A stretch of 21,384 nt of DNA, taken from NCBI GenBank assembly GCA_964591255.1, contig CAZQAA010000028.1:1-21384 (forward strand). The letters are read 5' to 3'. Of the stretch, positions 1 through 7,989 are shown piece after piece. A program made the position numbers and the translations under genes. Source of the stretch: CAZQAA01 sp964591255 (GTDB lineage Bacteria > Desulfobacterota > DSM-4660 > Desulfatiglandales > Desulfatiglandaceae). Every line of letters starts with the position of its first letter. The first letter of the stretch is position 1. The notes under the pieces were generated by a model. That model worked only from the letters and a program-made list of their open reading frames with translations, made no database searches and had not been told where the DNA came from.

Positions 1-1
1 G

Positions 2-964
2 CCACGCAGGTTAAGGAAGACCCCGATGATCAGGGAGATGGTAAGGGAGACCGGTCTTTCTGAGAAAGATTTTGTGGCCCCCTTATTTGTAAGACACGGT
101 CATGGCGTAAAAGACCCCATAAATGCCATGCCTGGTCAGTACCATTTTTCTGTGGATACCATCCTGAAAGAGGTGGAACAGTTGGAATCTGTTGGAGTTC
201 CTGCGATCATCCTCTTTGGGTTGCCGGATGCAAAAGATGCAATAGGCAGCAGGTCATGGGCAGGGGACGGCATTGTACAGCAGGCGGTCCGTGCCATAAA
301 GAAAAGATTTTCCGGGATAGTGGTAATCACGGATGTCTGCCTTTGTGAATATACGGACCACGGCCATTGCGGGGTTATAAAGGACGGGGAGGTGGACAAT
401 GATGCCACCCTGGAGTTGCTTGTCAGGCAGGCCCTGTCCCATGCCGAGGCGGGAGCGGATTTTGTCGCCCCTTCTGACATGATGGATGGCAGGGTCCTTG
501 CCATCAGGAATGCGCTTGATGACGGACATTTCAGTGACGTTGGAATCCTTTCATACTCTGTGAAGTATGCATCTGCCTTTTACGGTCCTTTTCGGGAGGC
601 CGCTGATTCGGCCCCGGGATTCGGAGACCGTACCGGTTATCAGATGGATCCCGGCAATGCCCTTGAGGCATTGAAGGAGATTGGTCTGGATATTAAAGAA
701 GGTGCGGACATAGTTATGATAAAACCTGCCCTTCCGTATCTTGATATTATCAGGCGGGTCCGGGAAGAGGTCAGGGTGCCTGTTGCCGCCTATAATGTGA
801 GCGGCGAATATTCCATGGTAAAGGCAGCCGCGTTGAAAGGCTGGATTGACGGGGATCGGGTCATGATGGAGATGCTCATCTCTATAAAACGGGCAGGTGC
901 GGATATGATCCTAACATATTTTGCCAAGGAGGCCGCTGAACGACTGGCCCGGGAAAGGGCCTGA
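2..964 (+). CDS. hemB: Delta-aminolevulinic acid dehydratase (porphobilinogen synthase), 5' end outside window
   Basis: This enzyme condenses two 5-aminolevulinate molecules to porphobilinogen in the cytoplasm, an early tetrapyrrole step. The frame stays open to the left edge of the window and reads PRRLRKTPMIREMV, the usual HemB N-terminus. The ATG at 26 is therefore internal, and only a few residues are missing. Counting from that ATG, the two Schiff-base lysines are K180 (SVKYASAFYG) and K233 (MIKPALPYLD). The zinc-site cysteines are C105, C107 and C115 (DVCLCEYTDHGHCG), which marks the zinc-dependent type. The substrate loop APSDMMDGRV is intact. The visible length of about 320 residues is normal. 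The gene is followed 38 nt later by ahbD, so it probably belongs to a siroheme/heme operon that begins upstream of the window. Identity is secure; only the true start is unseen. Confidence 0.96.
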   Translation, partial: PRRLRKTPMIREMVRETGLSEKDFVAPLFVRHGHGVKDPINAMPGQYHFSVDTILKEVEQLESVGVPAIILFGLPDAKDAIGSRSWAGDGIVQQAVRAIKKRFSGIVVITDVCLCEYTDHGHCGVIKDGEVDNDATLELLVRQALSHAEAGADFVAPSDMMDGRVLAIRNALDDGHFSDVGILSYSVKYASAFYGPFREAADSAPGFGDRTGYQMDPGNALEALKEIGLDIKEGADIVMIKPALPYLDIIRRVREEVRVPVAAYNVSGEYSMVKAAALKGWIDGDRVMMEMLISIKRAGADMILTYFAKEAAERLARERA

Positions 965-991
965 TGAAGTGTTTTTTAATATGAAAACAAA

Positions 992-996
992 AGAGG
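992..996 (+). promoter_or_regulatory. Ribosome binding site deciding the TTG start of ahbD
   Basis: AGAGG lies just upstream of TTG 1003 at a good spacing. An in-frame TGA at 982-984 excludes any earlier start. The first in-frame ATG is far inside the protein, beyond the iron-sulfur cysteines. TTG is therefore the only workable start. Confidence 0.6.
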
Positions 997-1002
997 AAAA
1001 AT

Positions 1003-2076
1003 TTGAACTCATCCGGTAAGAACAAGGGCCCTAGGCTTGTTGCGTGGGAGATTACAAGGAGATGCAACCTTCGATGCGTACATTGCAGGGCCTCTTCTGA
1101 AAATACCGTTTATGCCGAAGAACTTGATACGAAAAAGTGCTTTGAGATCCTGGATCAGATAAAGAACGAAGGGGATCCCGTCATAATTCTGACCGGAGGC
1201 GAACCCCTGCTGAGAGAAGATATCTTTGACCTGGCGCAATACGGTACAGGACTGGGTCTTCGCATGGTCATGGCCACAAACGGCTGCCTGTTGAATGATT
1301 CCATGATTAACAGGATAAAATCTTCCGGGATAAAACGGGTCAGCATATCTATTGACAGTGCCGATGAAAACAAACACGATGAATTCAGAAATATGCCCGG
1401 CGCCTTCAGGGGCGCCGTAAATGGAGTTGCCCTCCTCAGGGAGGCGGGCGTTGATTTTCAGATAAATACCACCGTTACCAGACATAATGTGCATGAGATC
1501 AGGGATATCATGGATCTGGCCGTGCACCAGGGGGCAGCGGCACACCACCTGTTTCTGCTGGTTCCTACGGGCCGGGCCAGGGAGATGGCAAGTCAGGAGA
1601 TAGATGCCCTCGAATATGAAAGATTGCTCTACTGGTTTTACCAAATGCGGGATGAAGTCCCTTTGCATCTCAAGGCTACGTGTTCCCCCCAGTATTACCG
1701 TATATTGCGGCAGGAGGCCCGCAGGAAAAATGAAAAGGTGGATTTTAAAACATATGGCCTTGACGCCGTAACACGGGGGTGCCTGGCCGGAACGGGTTTT
1801 TGTTTTATCTCTTCAACCGGGATAGTGCAGCCGTGCGGATATCTGGAGCTTAAATGCGGCGACCTGAACGAATCCTCCTTTGGCAAAGTATGGCATAGCT
1901 CGCAGGTCTTTAATCAATTGCGTGACTTCTCCCTGTACAAGGGGAAGTGCGGCAGGTGTGAGTTCATCAAGGTTTGCGGCGGCTGCAGGGCCAGGGCTTA
2001 TGAAAAGAGCGGTGATTTTTTGGCCGAGGAACCGTTATGCAGTTATATCCCCTCAACCTTAAATAACCGGATGTGA
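1003..2076 (+). CDS. ahbD: AhbD-type radical SAM/SPASM heme b synthase
   Basis: This 357-residue radical SAM enzyme starts at TTG. AhbD oxidatively decarboxylates two propionates of Fe-coproporphyrin III to give heme b, the last step of the siroheme-dependent pathway. The SAM-cluster motif CX3CX2C is at C21, C25 and C28 (TRRCNLRCVHC), followed by the GGEPLL motif. The mid-section has ATCSPQYYRI and TRGCLAGTGFCFIS. A cysteine-rich SPASM tail (VQPCGYLELKCGD, then CGRCEFIKVCGGC and PLCSY) would hold an auxiliary 4Fe-4S cluster. These mid and tail signatures are what I recall of AhbD rather than AhbC, its deacetylase paralogue, but AhbC or a NirJ-like protein is the alternative. Its stop overlaps a possible GTG start of the next gene. 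Placement between hemB and a siroheme decarboxylase subunit supports the role. Confidence 0.85.
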   Translation: MNSSGKNKGPRLVAWEITRRCNLRCVHCRASSENTVYAEELDTKKCFEILDQIKNEGDPVIILTGGEPLLREDIFDLAQYGTGLGLRMVMATNGCLLNDSMINRIKSSGIKRVSISIDSADENKHDEFRNMPGAFRGAVNGVALLREAGVDFQINTTVTRHNVHEIRDIMDLAVHQGAAAHHLFLLVPTGRAREMASQEIDALEYERLLYWFYQMRDEVPLHLKATCSPQYYRILRQEARRKNEKVDFKTYGLDAVTRGCLAGTGFCFISSTGIVQPCGYLELKCGDLNESSFGKVWHSSQVFNQLRDFSLYKGKCGRCEFIKVCGGCRARAYEKSGDFLAEEPLCSYIPSTLNNRM

Positions 2077-2081
2077 TTTTT

Positions 2082-2528
2082 ATGGATGATATTGATAAAA
2101 ATATATTAAACGAGATCCAATCGAATTTTCCCATTGATCCTCGTCCATATTGCATACTCGGAAAGCGTCTTGATCTGCCGGAAGACGAGGTTATAAAAAG
2201 GGTAAAGAGATTAAAGGAAGAAGGGGTTGTCAGGAGAATAGGGGCGAATTTTCGTTCAGAGAAATTGAATTTTGCAAGTACTCTTTGCGCTGCAAAGGTG
2301 CCGGAAGAACTGCTTGAGAATTTTGTTGATATCGTAAATCACTATCCAGGTGTTACTCATAATTATCTCAGAAACCATAACTACAATGTCTGGTTTACCT
2401 TTATTGCTGAGGACATGGACTATATCAACACTGTCCTGAAGAATATATGTGAAAAAACAGGTGTAACGGAAATCTTGAACCTGCCGGCCATAAGGATGTT
2501 CAAAATCAAGGTCGATTTTGAGGTCTAA
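2082..2528 (+). CDS. ahbA: Siroheme decarboxylase subunit, Lrp/AsnC-like (AhbA-type)
   Basis: The protein has 148 residues from ATG 2082. A GTG at 2073, overlapping the ahbD stop, would add three residues. The ATG is preferred because family members begin MDDID or similar. AhbA and AhbB form a complex that decarboxylates siroheme to 12,18-didecarboxysiroheme. The N-terminal third is an AsnC-like helix-turn-helix ending in VKRLKEEGVVRRIGANF. The C-terminal part is a RAM-like ferredoxin fold with the family blocks VTHNYLRNHNYNVWFT and NLPAIRMFKIKVDFEV. The block with VTHNY and WFT rather than VSHCYRR fits the alpha (AhbA) subunit as I remember it. The family assignment is stronger than the subunit letter. 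The partner subunit is not in this window and may lie upstream of hemB. Despite the DNA-binding fold, family members in this context are enzymes. Confidence 0.8.
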   Translation: MDDIDKNILNEIQSNFPIDPRPYCILGKRLDLPEDEVIKRVKRLKEEGVVRRIGANFRSEKLNFASTLCAAKVPEELLENFVDIVNHYPGVTHNYLRNHNYNVWFTFIAEDMDYINTVLKNICEKTGVTEILNLPAIRMFKIKVDFEV

Positions 2529-2815
2529 TAGTAGTCTTCTTCCTCAAATTTTGACATAATCCTCTCCCTTTCTTCCTCACTCATTACCCCCATTTCAACT
2601 AACATGTCTGCTATTCCGTCATTTCTCAGGTCGTCATTTTCCAAGATACTCCTGTTTGATTTGCCCGTGGTATTATAAAAAGTATACTCGAGGGTATACT
2701 TTGATTTTCTTAGCAACTTGACTTCCTTGCCGAAAAAGATGAAGTGATAGCTTAACAGTATATAAAGAAGGGCCGCCAGGGTTCCCCACAGTAGAATTTT
2801 TTTCAGGAACGACAT
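2525..2815 (-). CDS. Small hypothetical membrane-anchored protein
   Basis: This 96-residue protein is of no family I recognise. One hydrophobic segment at about residues 5-25 (KKILLWGTLAALLYILLSYHF) should anchor it in the inner membrane, probably with the C-terminus outside. The remainder is polar, with a basic stretch and then an acidic tail ending EERERIMSKFEEEDYY. A GAGGT Shine-Dalgarno lies about 8 nt before the ATG, which supports a real gene. It is convergent with ahbA and the two stop codons overlap by 4 nt, so no terminator separates them. It lies 89 nt downstream of the lysine-rich gene in the same direction and may share its transcript. Function is unknown. Confidence 0.65.
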   Translation of the reverse strand: MSFLKKILLWGTLAALLYILLSYHFIFFGKEVKLLRKSKYTLEYTFYNTTGKSNRSILENDDLRNDGIADMLVEMGVMSEEERERIMSKFEEEDYY

Positions 2816-2904
2816 GGGATATACCTCAACAAAGAATCCTTAACAGCCCGGAAGGCAAACCGGATTACCGTTACTGGAAGATTTGGAGAGATGCATACTG
2901 GCTC

Positions 2905-3291
2905 TTATATCTTTACATAAGATCCTTTTTGTGACGCCTTTATCTTTCCCTGTTTTTTAAGTCTGTATATAAAACTCCATATCTGCCGCTCGTTAAAGCC
3001 TGTCTTCTTTTTTAACATGGCAGTGTCTACTCCCTTTTTGCTCCTTTTTATAATGGCCAATACAGTGTCAATTCCGGTTGTCTTTTTAGTGGTTATGGCA
3101 GCCTTTTTGTTTTTTGATGCCTTGGCACGCGAACTTTTGGCAGGAGACTTCGCAACACTCTTCTTTGTTTTCACATCCTTGGTTGCTGCCTTTTCAAGTT
3201 GTTCTAATTTTAGTGCCATTTTCTCGGTTTTTTGAGTAAGAAGCTTTAGTGTTTTGGAAACTGTCATCAATTCTCTTTTTATCCTTTTCAT
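2905..3291 (-). CDS. Lysine/alanine-rich histone H1-like protein with C-terminal winged-helix-like domain
   Basis: This 128-residue, very basic protein has three visible parts. Residues 1-37 look like a coiled coil (LKLLTQKTEKMALKLEQLEK). Residues 38-72 are a low-complexity Lys/Ala/Ser linker resembling the tails of histone H1 and bacterial H1-like proteins. Residues 73-128 (TVLAIIKRSKKGVDTAMLKK onward) resemble a small winged helix ending in a beta hairpin (GKIKASQKGSYVKI). A strong AAGGAGG site lies 9 nt before the ATG. A likely role is non-specific or structural DNA binding at the nucleoid, possibly with oligomerisation through the coiled coil. That role is inferred from composition and fold, not from a characterised homologue. 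I recall similar proteins in other Desulfobacterota. Confidence 0.75.
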   Translation of the reverse strand: MKRIKRELMTVSKTLKLLTQKTEKMALKLEQLEKAATKDVKTKKSVAKSPAKSSRAKASKNKKAAITTKKTTGIDTVLAIIKRSKKGVDTAMLKKKTGFNERQIWSFIYRLKKQGKIKASQKGSYVKI

Positions 3292-3326
3292 TAATTTGTA
3301 CCTCCTTATAGTTAGGTTGATAAACT

Positions 3327-3354
3327 TTTAAAATCAAATCTGTGGAAATGTCAA
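3327..3354 (-). promoter_or_regulatory. Sigma70-type promoter for the lysine-rich gene
   Basis: On the minus strand a perfect TTGACA (3354-3349) is followed after 16 nt by TTTAAA (3332-3327, 4 of 6 to TATAAT). This predicts a start near 3320 and a short leader carrying the AAGGAGG site. The surrounding 140 nt are very AT-rich. The gene therefore probably has its own promoter rather than relying on readthrough from glnE. Confidence 0.5.
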
Positions 3355-3432
3355 GTATATTTGTGAAAATTGTTGATAACAAGATATGAACGTTTGTTTT
3401 TAAATATTGTTCAGGAAGTGGAGTTTCGAAAA

Positions 3433-6318
3433 TTAGCTGGTGTGCATAATCAAGGACAGCCAGACTTTTTTTATCTCTTTGCGCAAGTCACTGAATTCTT
3501 CTTCAGGAATAACCAGGTTTTTTTCCTGGAGATTGAGCATGTGAACAGTGGACCGGTAGGTCAGATAGGTCTTTTTCAGGAGGGCGCCTCTTTCATCATC
3601 AATGATGCCGATTTTCATAAGGGTGTCAATAAGTCGGATGTTGTCTGTCCACTTCAAAAGCTCCGGAAATTTATGGGCATGGAGCAGCACGAGGTACTGG
3701 ACCAGGAATTCTATATCCACCATACCTCCCGGACCATGTTTAATGTCGAACATACCGGATTTGGTGTTCAATTGTTCTTTGCGCAGCCGTTCGCGCATAT
3801 CGATTACATCTTCCCGCAGTTTTCCCTTTTCCCGCCTTCTGCTGAGGACCTCCTGTCGAATATCTTCGAATTTTTGTTGCAGTTTTTTATCGCCACATAT
3901 TGCTCTTGCTTTTATAAGTGCCTGGTGTTCCCATGTCCATGCCTTGTTGATCTGATAATCTCTGAATGCCTCAATGTTGATCACGAGCAGACCTGCGCTT
4001 CCATCCGGACGTAACCTCATATCGGTCTCATAAATAACTCCGGCAGGGGTATGGGCCGTAAGGATATGGATGATCCTCTCTCCTAATCTTGCAAAGAACC
4101 TGGCATTGTCTATTGGATGGAGGCCCGTTGTCTGTCCCTTTGTGGCTGAATGGAGGAAAACCAGGTCGAGATCTGATCCATAGCCAAGTTCTATTCCTCC
4201 AAGTTTGCCGTATGCCACGATACAAAAACCCTTGTTCGATCTGTTGTTATTCATATCATGGGAAGGATTCCCGTGCCTTTGGACCAGATGTGTCCAGGCA
4301 AGTTCAAGAACCTGTTTCAACACTGTTTCAGCGAGTTCGGTAAGATAGTCGCTCACCCTCATGAGAGGAATGGCCCCGGTCACATCTGCTGCGGCCACGC
4401 GCAGCATATTGGCCTGTCTGAATATGCATATTTCCGTCATCTGGCCTTCGAGGTCTTGCGTGGAGACTCCTTCGAGTCTCCTGTGGATTTCCTTCTCAAG
4501 TTCTCCTTTTTCAGGCGGGGTGTAAAGGGTGCGCGGATCTATTAACTCATCCAGGAGAACCGGGTGTTGTGACAGAAATGAAATTATCCATGGGCTTGCC
4601 TCTGCAAGCCTGACCAGGTGGACAAGAATTCCCGGGTTTTCCAACAGGAGGGCCAGATAATTGGTTCGCTTTTGTATAGTCCTGATCAAATTGATCAGGC
4701 GGTTAAGTATAAGCAGGGGCTGTTTTGACGTTGCTGCATTTTTCAGGACAAGTGGTATCAGCTTGTCAAGTCGCATCCTGCCTTCAATACTGAGCGTCCG
4801 GGTGGCATGGGAATCATGCAGATCATTCAATATGTTTATCGCCTTTTTTGGCTCATCAAAACCGGCTTTCAAAAGAATATTCTCTCTCCTTTTTTGCCCA
4901 TCCCTGTCTTTCCAGACTTCAGCAAGTTTGTCTGTGTCCTTGTCCCCATGTACGCCAGGATCCCCCGCCTCGAGTAGCTTGCTGAAGTGTGAGTGAACAG
5001 ATTCCATATGGCCCTTTAATTTTGATACAAATGTTCTCCAATCCGGAAACCCCATGGATGTGGCAAGACGTATTTTTCCTGTATAATCTTGTGGAAGTTC
5101 ATGGATCTGACGGTCCGCGAATTCCTGTAATCTGTGTTCCGTATTGCGCAAGAACTTATATGCATCTGAAAGTTCAACGCACGTGTGGTGTGGAATGTAA
5201 CTCCTTGATTCCAGGGCGTTCAGCACTTTAAGGATGCTGCGTTGTTGCAGGGAAGGATCAACACCCCCGCGGGTAAGCTGGAATACCTGGCCGAAAAACT
5301 CTATCTCCCGTATCCCGCCTGGCCCCAGTTTTATATTGTCTTTGAGTTTTTCCCGTTTTGTCTCTAGGGAAATCTTTTGTTTCATCTCCCTTAATGATTC
5401 AAAGACTCCGAAATCCAAATATCTACGGTAGACAAAGGGTTTTAGCCTCTGAAGCAATTCATTTCCCGTCTCCCTGTCTCCGGCCACGACCCTTGCTTTA
5501 ATCCAGGCATATCTCTCCCATTCCCTGCCCTGCGTCTGGTAATACTCTTCCATGGAGTCAAAGCTCATGGCTATAGGCCCTGATTCGCCGAAAGGGCGGA
5601 GCCTGATATCTACCCGAAAGACAAATCCCTTTGATGTATGCTCCCCAATTACCTTGATTATATCCCGGCCAAGCCGGGCAAAGAATTCTTCATTGCTGAT
5701 GGGGCCTGTCCTCCCTCCCGTGGTTTCTCCTGGTTCGGGATATGCAAAGACCAGATCCACATCTGATGAGAAATTGAGTTCCCTGCCTCCCAGCTTGCCC
5801 AGGCCCAGGATCACAAGATGTTGACGCGAACCATCTGTTCCCATGGGTATGCCCGATTTTGCACACTGCCATCCATACAGGATGGCGGCGGCCTGATCAA
5901 GGCATGCATCTGCAAGGGCGGAGAGATCACGCATGGTCTCGGCAAGGTCTGACAGCCCTGCCAGGTCTCTCCAGGCAATGCGGACCATTTCCCTGTTTCG
6001 AAAGCTGCGGAGCATAGTTGAGAGGGCAGACTGATCAGGAGAGTCGGGTAACGCGGAAACAGAAGAGGCAAGGGCATCTATATACTCATTTTCTCCATAG
6101 CTTCTTTCCATGTCATTCTTCTCCATCAGGCTTTTCAGGAGAAAGGGATCGTTTAGAAATGACCTTGCCACAAAATCGCTTAAGGCCAGTATGCGTTTCA
6201 GTCTGGAAACAAAGACCGGGTCATCAGGAAATGATATGTTTTTCTCTTTTGCCGCGGCACACAACGCATTCCATTTGTCTTTTGATGCTTGTGCCAGTGG
6301 TTCAGGTAGGTCGTTCAT
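3433..6318 (-). CDS. glnE: Bifunctional glutamine synthetase adenylyltransferase/adenylyl-removing enzyme
   Basis: GlnE adds AMP to, or removes it from, glutamine synthetase in response to nitrogen status. The 961 residues are close to the E. coli length of about 946. Two homologous nucleotidyltransferase halves are visible. The N-terminal adenylyl-removase half has GLGKLGG (172-178), SSDVDLVFAYPE (184-195), RVDIRLRPFG (235-244) and GPGGIREIEFFGQ (332-343). The C-terminal adenylyltransferase half has YGKLGG and GYGSDLDLVFLH (712-723), then TDMRLRPDGS and GPGGMVDIEFLVQ. Both metal-binding DxD pairs are intact, so both activities are expected. An in-frame stop lies a few codons above the ATG, so 6318 is the furthest possible start, though no clear Shine-Dalgarno precedes it. 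It lies 117 nt downstream of gatB with no terminator visible between them, so co-transcription is possible. Confidence 0.96.
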   Translation of the reverse strand: MNDLPEPLAQASKDKWNALCAAAKEKNISFPDDPVFVSRLKRILALSDFVARSFLNDPFLLKSLMEKNDMERSYGENEYIDALASSVSALPDSPDQSALSTMLRSFRNREMVRIAWRDLAGLSDLAETMRDLSALADACLDQAAAILYGWQCAKSGIPMGTDGSRQHLVILGLGKLGGRELNFSSDVDLVFAYPEPGETTGGRTGPISNEEFFARLGRDIIKVIGEHTSKGFVFRVDIRLRPFGESGPIAMSFDSMEEYYQTQGREWERYAWIKARVVAGDRETGNELLQRLKPFVYRRYLDFGVFESLREMKQKISLETKREKLKDNIKLGPGGIREIEFFGQVFQLTRGGVDPSLQQRSILKVLNALESRSYIPHHTCVELSDAYKFLRNTEHRLQEFADRQIHELPQDYTGKIRLATSMGFPDWRTFVSKLKGHMESVHSHFSKLLEAGDPGVHGDKDTDKLAEVWKDRDGQKRRENILLKAGFDEPKKAINILNDLHDSHATRTLSIEGRMRLDKLIPLVLKNAATSKQPLLILNRLINLIRTIQKRTNYLALLLENPGILVHLVRLAEASPWIISFLSQHPVLLDELIDPRTLYTPPEKGELEKEIHRRLEGVSTQDLEGQMTEICIFRQANMLRVAAADVTGAIPLMRVSDYLTELAETVLKQVLELAWTHLVQRHGNPSHDMNNNRSNKGFCIVAYGKLGGIELGYGSDLDLVFLHSATKGQTTGLHPIDNARFFARLGERIIHILTAHTPAGVIYETDMRLRPDGSAGLLVINIEAFRDYQINKAWTWEHQALIKARAICGDKKLQQKFEDIRQEVLSRRREKGKLREDVIDMRERLRKEQLNTKSGMFDIKHGPGGMVDIEFLVQYLVLLHAHKFPELLKWTDNIRLIDTLMKIGIIDDERGALLKKTYLTYRSTVHMLNLQEKNLVIPEEEFSDLRKEIKKVWLSLIMHTS

Positions 6319-6435
6319 AAGAGGTATGGTAAAAAATTATGCTGGCAAAGTTAAAAAAAGTTACAAAAAGATGAGGGAACAAGAAATACAGTTTTTTATC
6401 TATGTGCCTTTTTTGTTAATCCGTGCCCGGCTTCT

Positions 6436-7902
6436 TTAATATGGCTGTTCAACTTTTAGAACAGTGCAAATGAGTCTCTTGGCCTTTTTGGCATCGGCTT
6501 TTCCACCGGTTTTTTTCATTGTCTGGCCTACCAGGAAATCTATTGCCTTTATATCGCCGGAACGGATTTTGTCCACGGCTTGGGGGTTATCGGCCATCAC
6601 TTCATTCAGGATCCCTTTGAGTTTGTCTTCATCCGAAATAGGCCGGAGGCCTTTTTCTTCGATGATTGCTTTGGGAGTTTTTCCTGACCGGAACATCTCT
6701 TCCAGCACGGTCCTGCCCATGTTCTCGGTAATTTCGCCGGCAGTGATGAAATTGATCAGACCTGAAAAATTTTCAGGAACAATTTTGCACTCATTTATGG
6801 ATACGGATGCGTCATTCAGGAGCCTGAACAGTTCCTTGAGAATCCAGTGACCGAGCTTTTTCCTGTCCTGGCATAAGGGGGCGCAGGCACCGAAGAAATC
6901 CGACACATCTTTCTCTTTTGTGAGCACAATGGCATCATTTCTTGATATCCCGAATTCCTCGATTATACGATGGAGCTTCCGGTCAGGGAGTTCGGGGAGT
7001 TCCCTTTCAATCTTTATGATGGTTTCACGGTCAATTTCCACCTCCACAAGGTCGGGATCAGGGAAGTACCTGTAGTCAGGAGCATCCTCCTTGCTTCGCA
7101 TGGGACAGGTGATCTTATCCTTTTCATCAAAGAGTCTGGTTTCCTGCTCAACTTCACTTCCGGACTCAATGATTTCTTTCTGCCTTTTGATCTCATATTC
7201 CAGGGCATCCATGATGAACCTGAAAGAAGACATGTTTTTTATTTCCGCCCGGTTTCCAAAACCAGAGGATCCTTTGGGACGGATGGAGACATTGACATCA
7301 CAGCGGAACTGTCCTTTTTCCAGCATGCAATCACTTATACCGATATATCTCAAGGTCTGTCTCAGCTTTTCCAGATAAGCGTGCGCCTCGTTTATTGAAC
7401 GCAAGGGATTTTGCTCATGGTCACCGACTATCTCAAGGAGGGGAACACTTGAACGGTTATAGTCTACCAGACTGTATTCCGACTCCTCAAAGGAATCAGA
7501 TGAGTGGACAAGTTTGCCAGCGTCTTCTTCCAAGTGGATACGTTTGATTCCTACGGCATATGGCTGCCCGTCATTGCCGATGATTTCCAGGAAACCGTTT
7601 TCACAAAAAGGGAGTTCATATTGAGAGATCTGATATCCCTTGGGGAGGTCTGGATAGAAATAGTTTTTTCGGGCGAAGCGTGATATGCGATTGATGGTGC
7701 AATTGAGCGCAAGGCCGGCCATGATGGCATGTTCCACGGCCTTTCTGTTAAGCACAGGAAGCGCACCCGGCTGACCTGTACAGACAGGACAGATATGTGT
7801 GTTGGGGGGCGCTTCATACGCAACCGCACAATCGCAGAAAAGCTTTGTGCGCGTTTTTAGCTCCACATGTGTTTCGAAACATATAACAATATCGTAATCC
7901 AT
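6436..7902 (-). CDS. gatB: Asp-tRNA(Asn)/Glu-tRNA(Gln) amidotransferase subunit B
   Basis: GatB is the kinase and tRNA-recognition subunit of GatCAB. It phosphorylates the misacylated Asp or Glu on tRNA and then amidates it with ammonia from GatA. The 488 residues are normal. Zinc-site cysteines are C23, C25, C38 and C41 (LFCDC and CPVC). The core signature RKNYFYPDLPKGYQISQYE is complete. The C-terminal helical and tail domain runs to the end (MKKTGGKADAKKAKRLI). An AGG with a 5-nt spacer precedes ATG 7902. The N-terminal block reads ICFETHVEL, where I expect IGLE(T/V)HV(Q/E)L, so Gly-Leu has become Cys-Phe. It lies 87 nt downstream of gatA in the same direction. Confidence 0.96.
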   Translation of the reverse strand: MDYDIVICFETHVELKTRTKLFCDCAVAYEAPPNTHICPVCTGQPGALPVLNRKAVEHAIMAGLALNCTINRISRFARKNYFYPDLPKGYQISQYELPFCENGFLEIIGNDGQPYAVGIKRIHLEEDAGKLVHSSDSFEESEYSLVDYNRSSVPLLEIVGDHEQNPLRSINEAHAYLEKLRQTLRYIGISDCMLEKGQFRCDVNVSIRPKGSSGFGNRAEIKNMSSFRFIMDALEYEIKRQKEIIESGSEVEQETRLFDEKDKITCPMRSKEDAPDYRYFPDPDLVEVEIDRETIIKIERELPELPDRKLHRIIEEFGISRNDAIVLTKEKDVSDFFGACAPLCQDRKKLGHWILKELFRLLNDASVSINECKIVPENFSGLINFITAGEITENMGRTVLEEMFRSGKTPKAIIEEKGLRPISDEDKLKGILNEVMADNPQAVDKIRSGDIKAIDFLVGQTMKKTGGKADAKKAKRLICTVLKVEQPY

Positions 7903-7989
7903 TTTTTCCTGATCAGTTTACGGTTTGGCAACCCGGTTATTTTATCCAGCCTGGATTATTCCGTAATGAAGTCCGGAAGACAACCCGGA

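Noticed and set aside
981..1019. 12-codon ORF (MKTKEEKFELIR) overlapping the start of ahbD
   Set aside because: It has an ATG but no ribosome site, and nothing in the spacer suggests attenuation. Most likely chance.
1009..1668. 219-codon minus-strand ORF over ahbD
   Set aside because: It is a shadow of the radical SAM gene in the opposite strand, with no domain features.
2816..2904. Terminator between the lysine-rich gene and the small membrane protein gene
   Set aside because: There is only a weak CCGG/CCGG stem without an adjacent T-run on the minus strand.
3370..4014. 214-codon plus-strand ORF overlapping the 3' end of glnE and its downstream spacer
   Set aside because: It is antisense to a well-supported glnE. 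The peptide has no recognisable family and it lacks a ribosome site.
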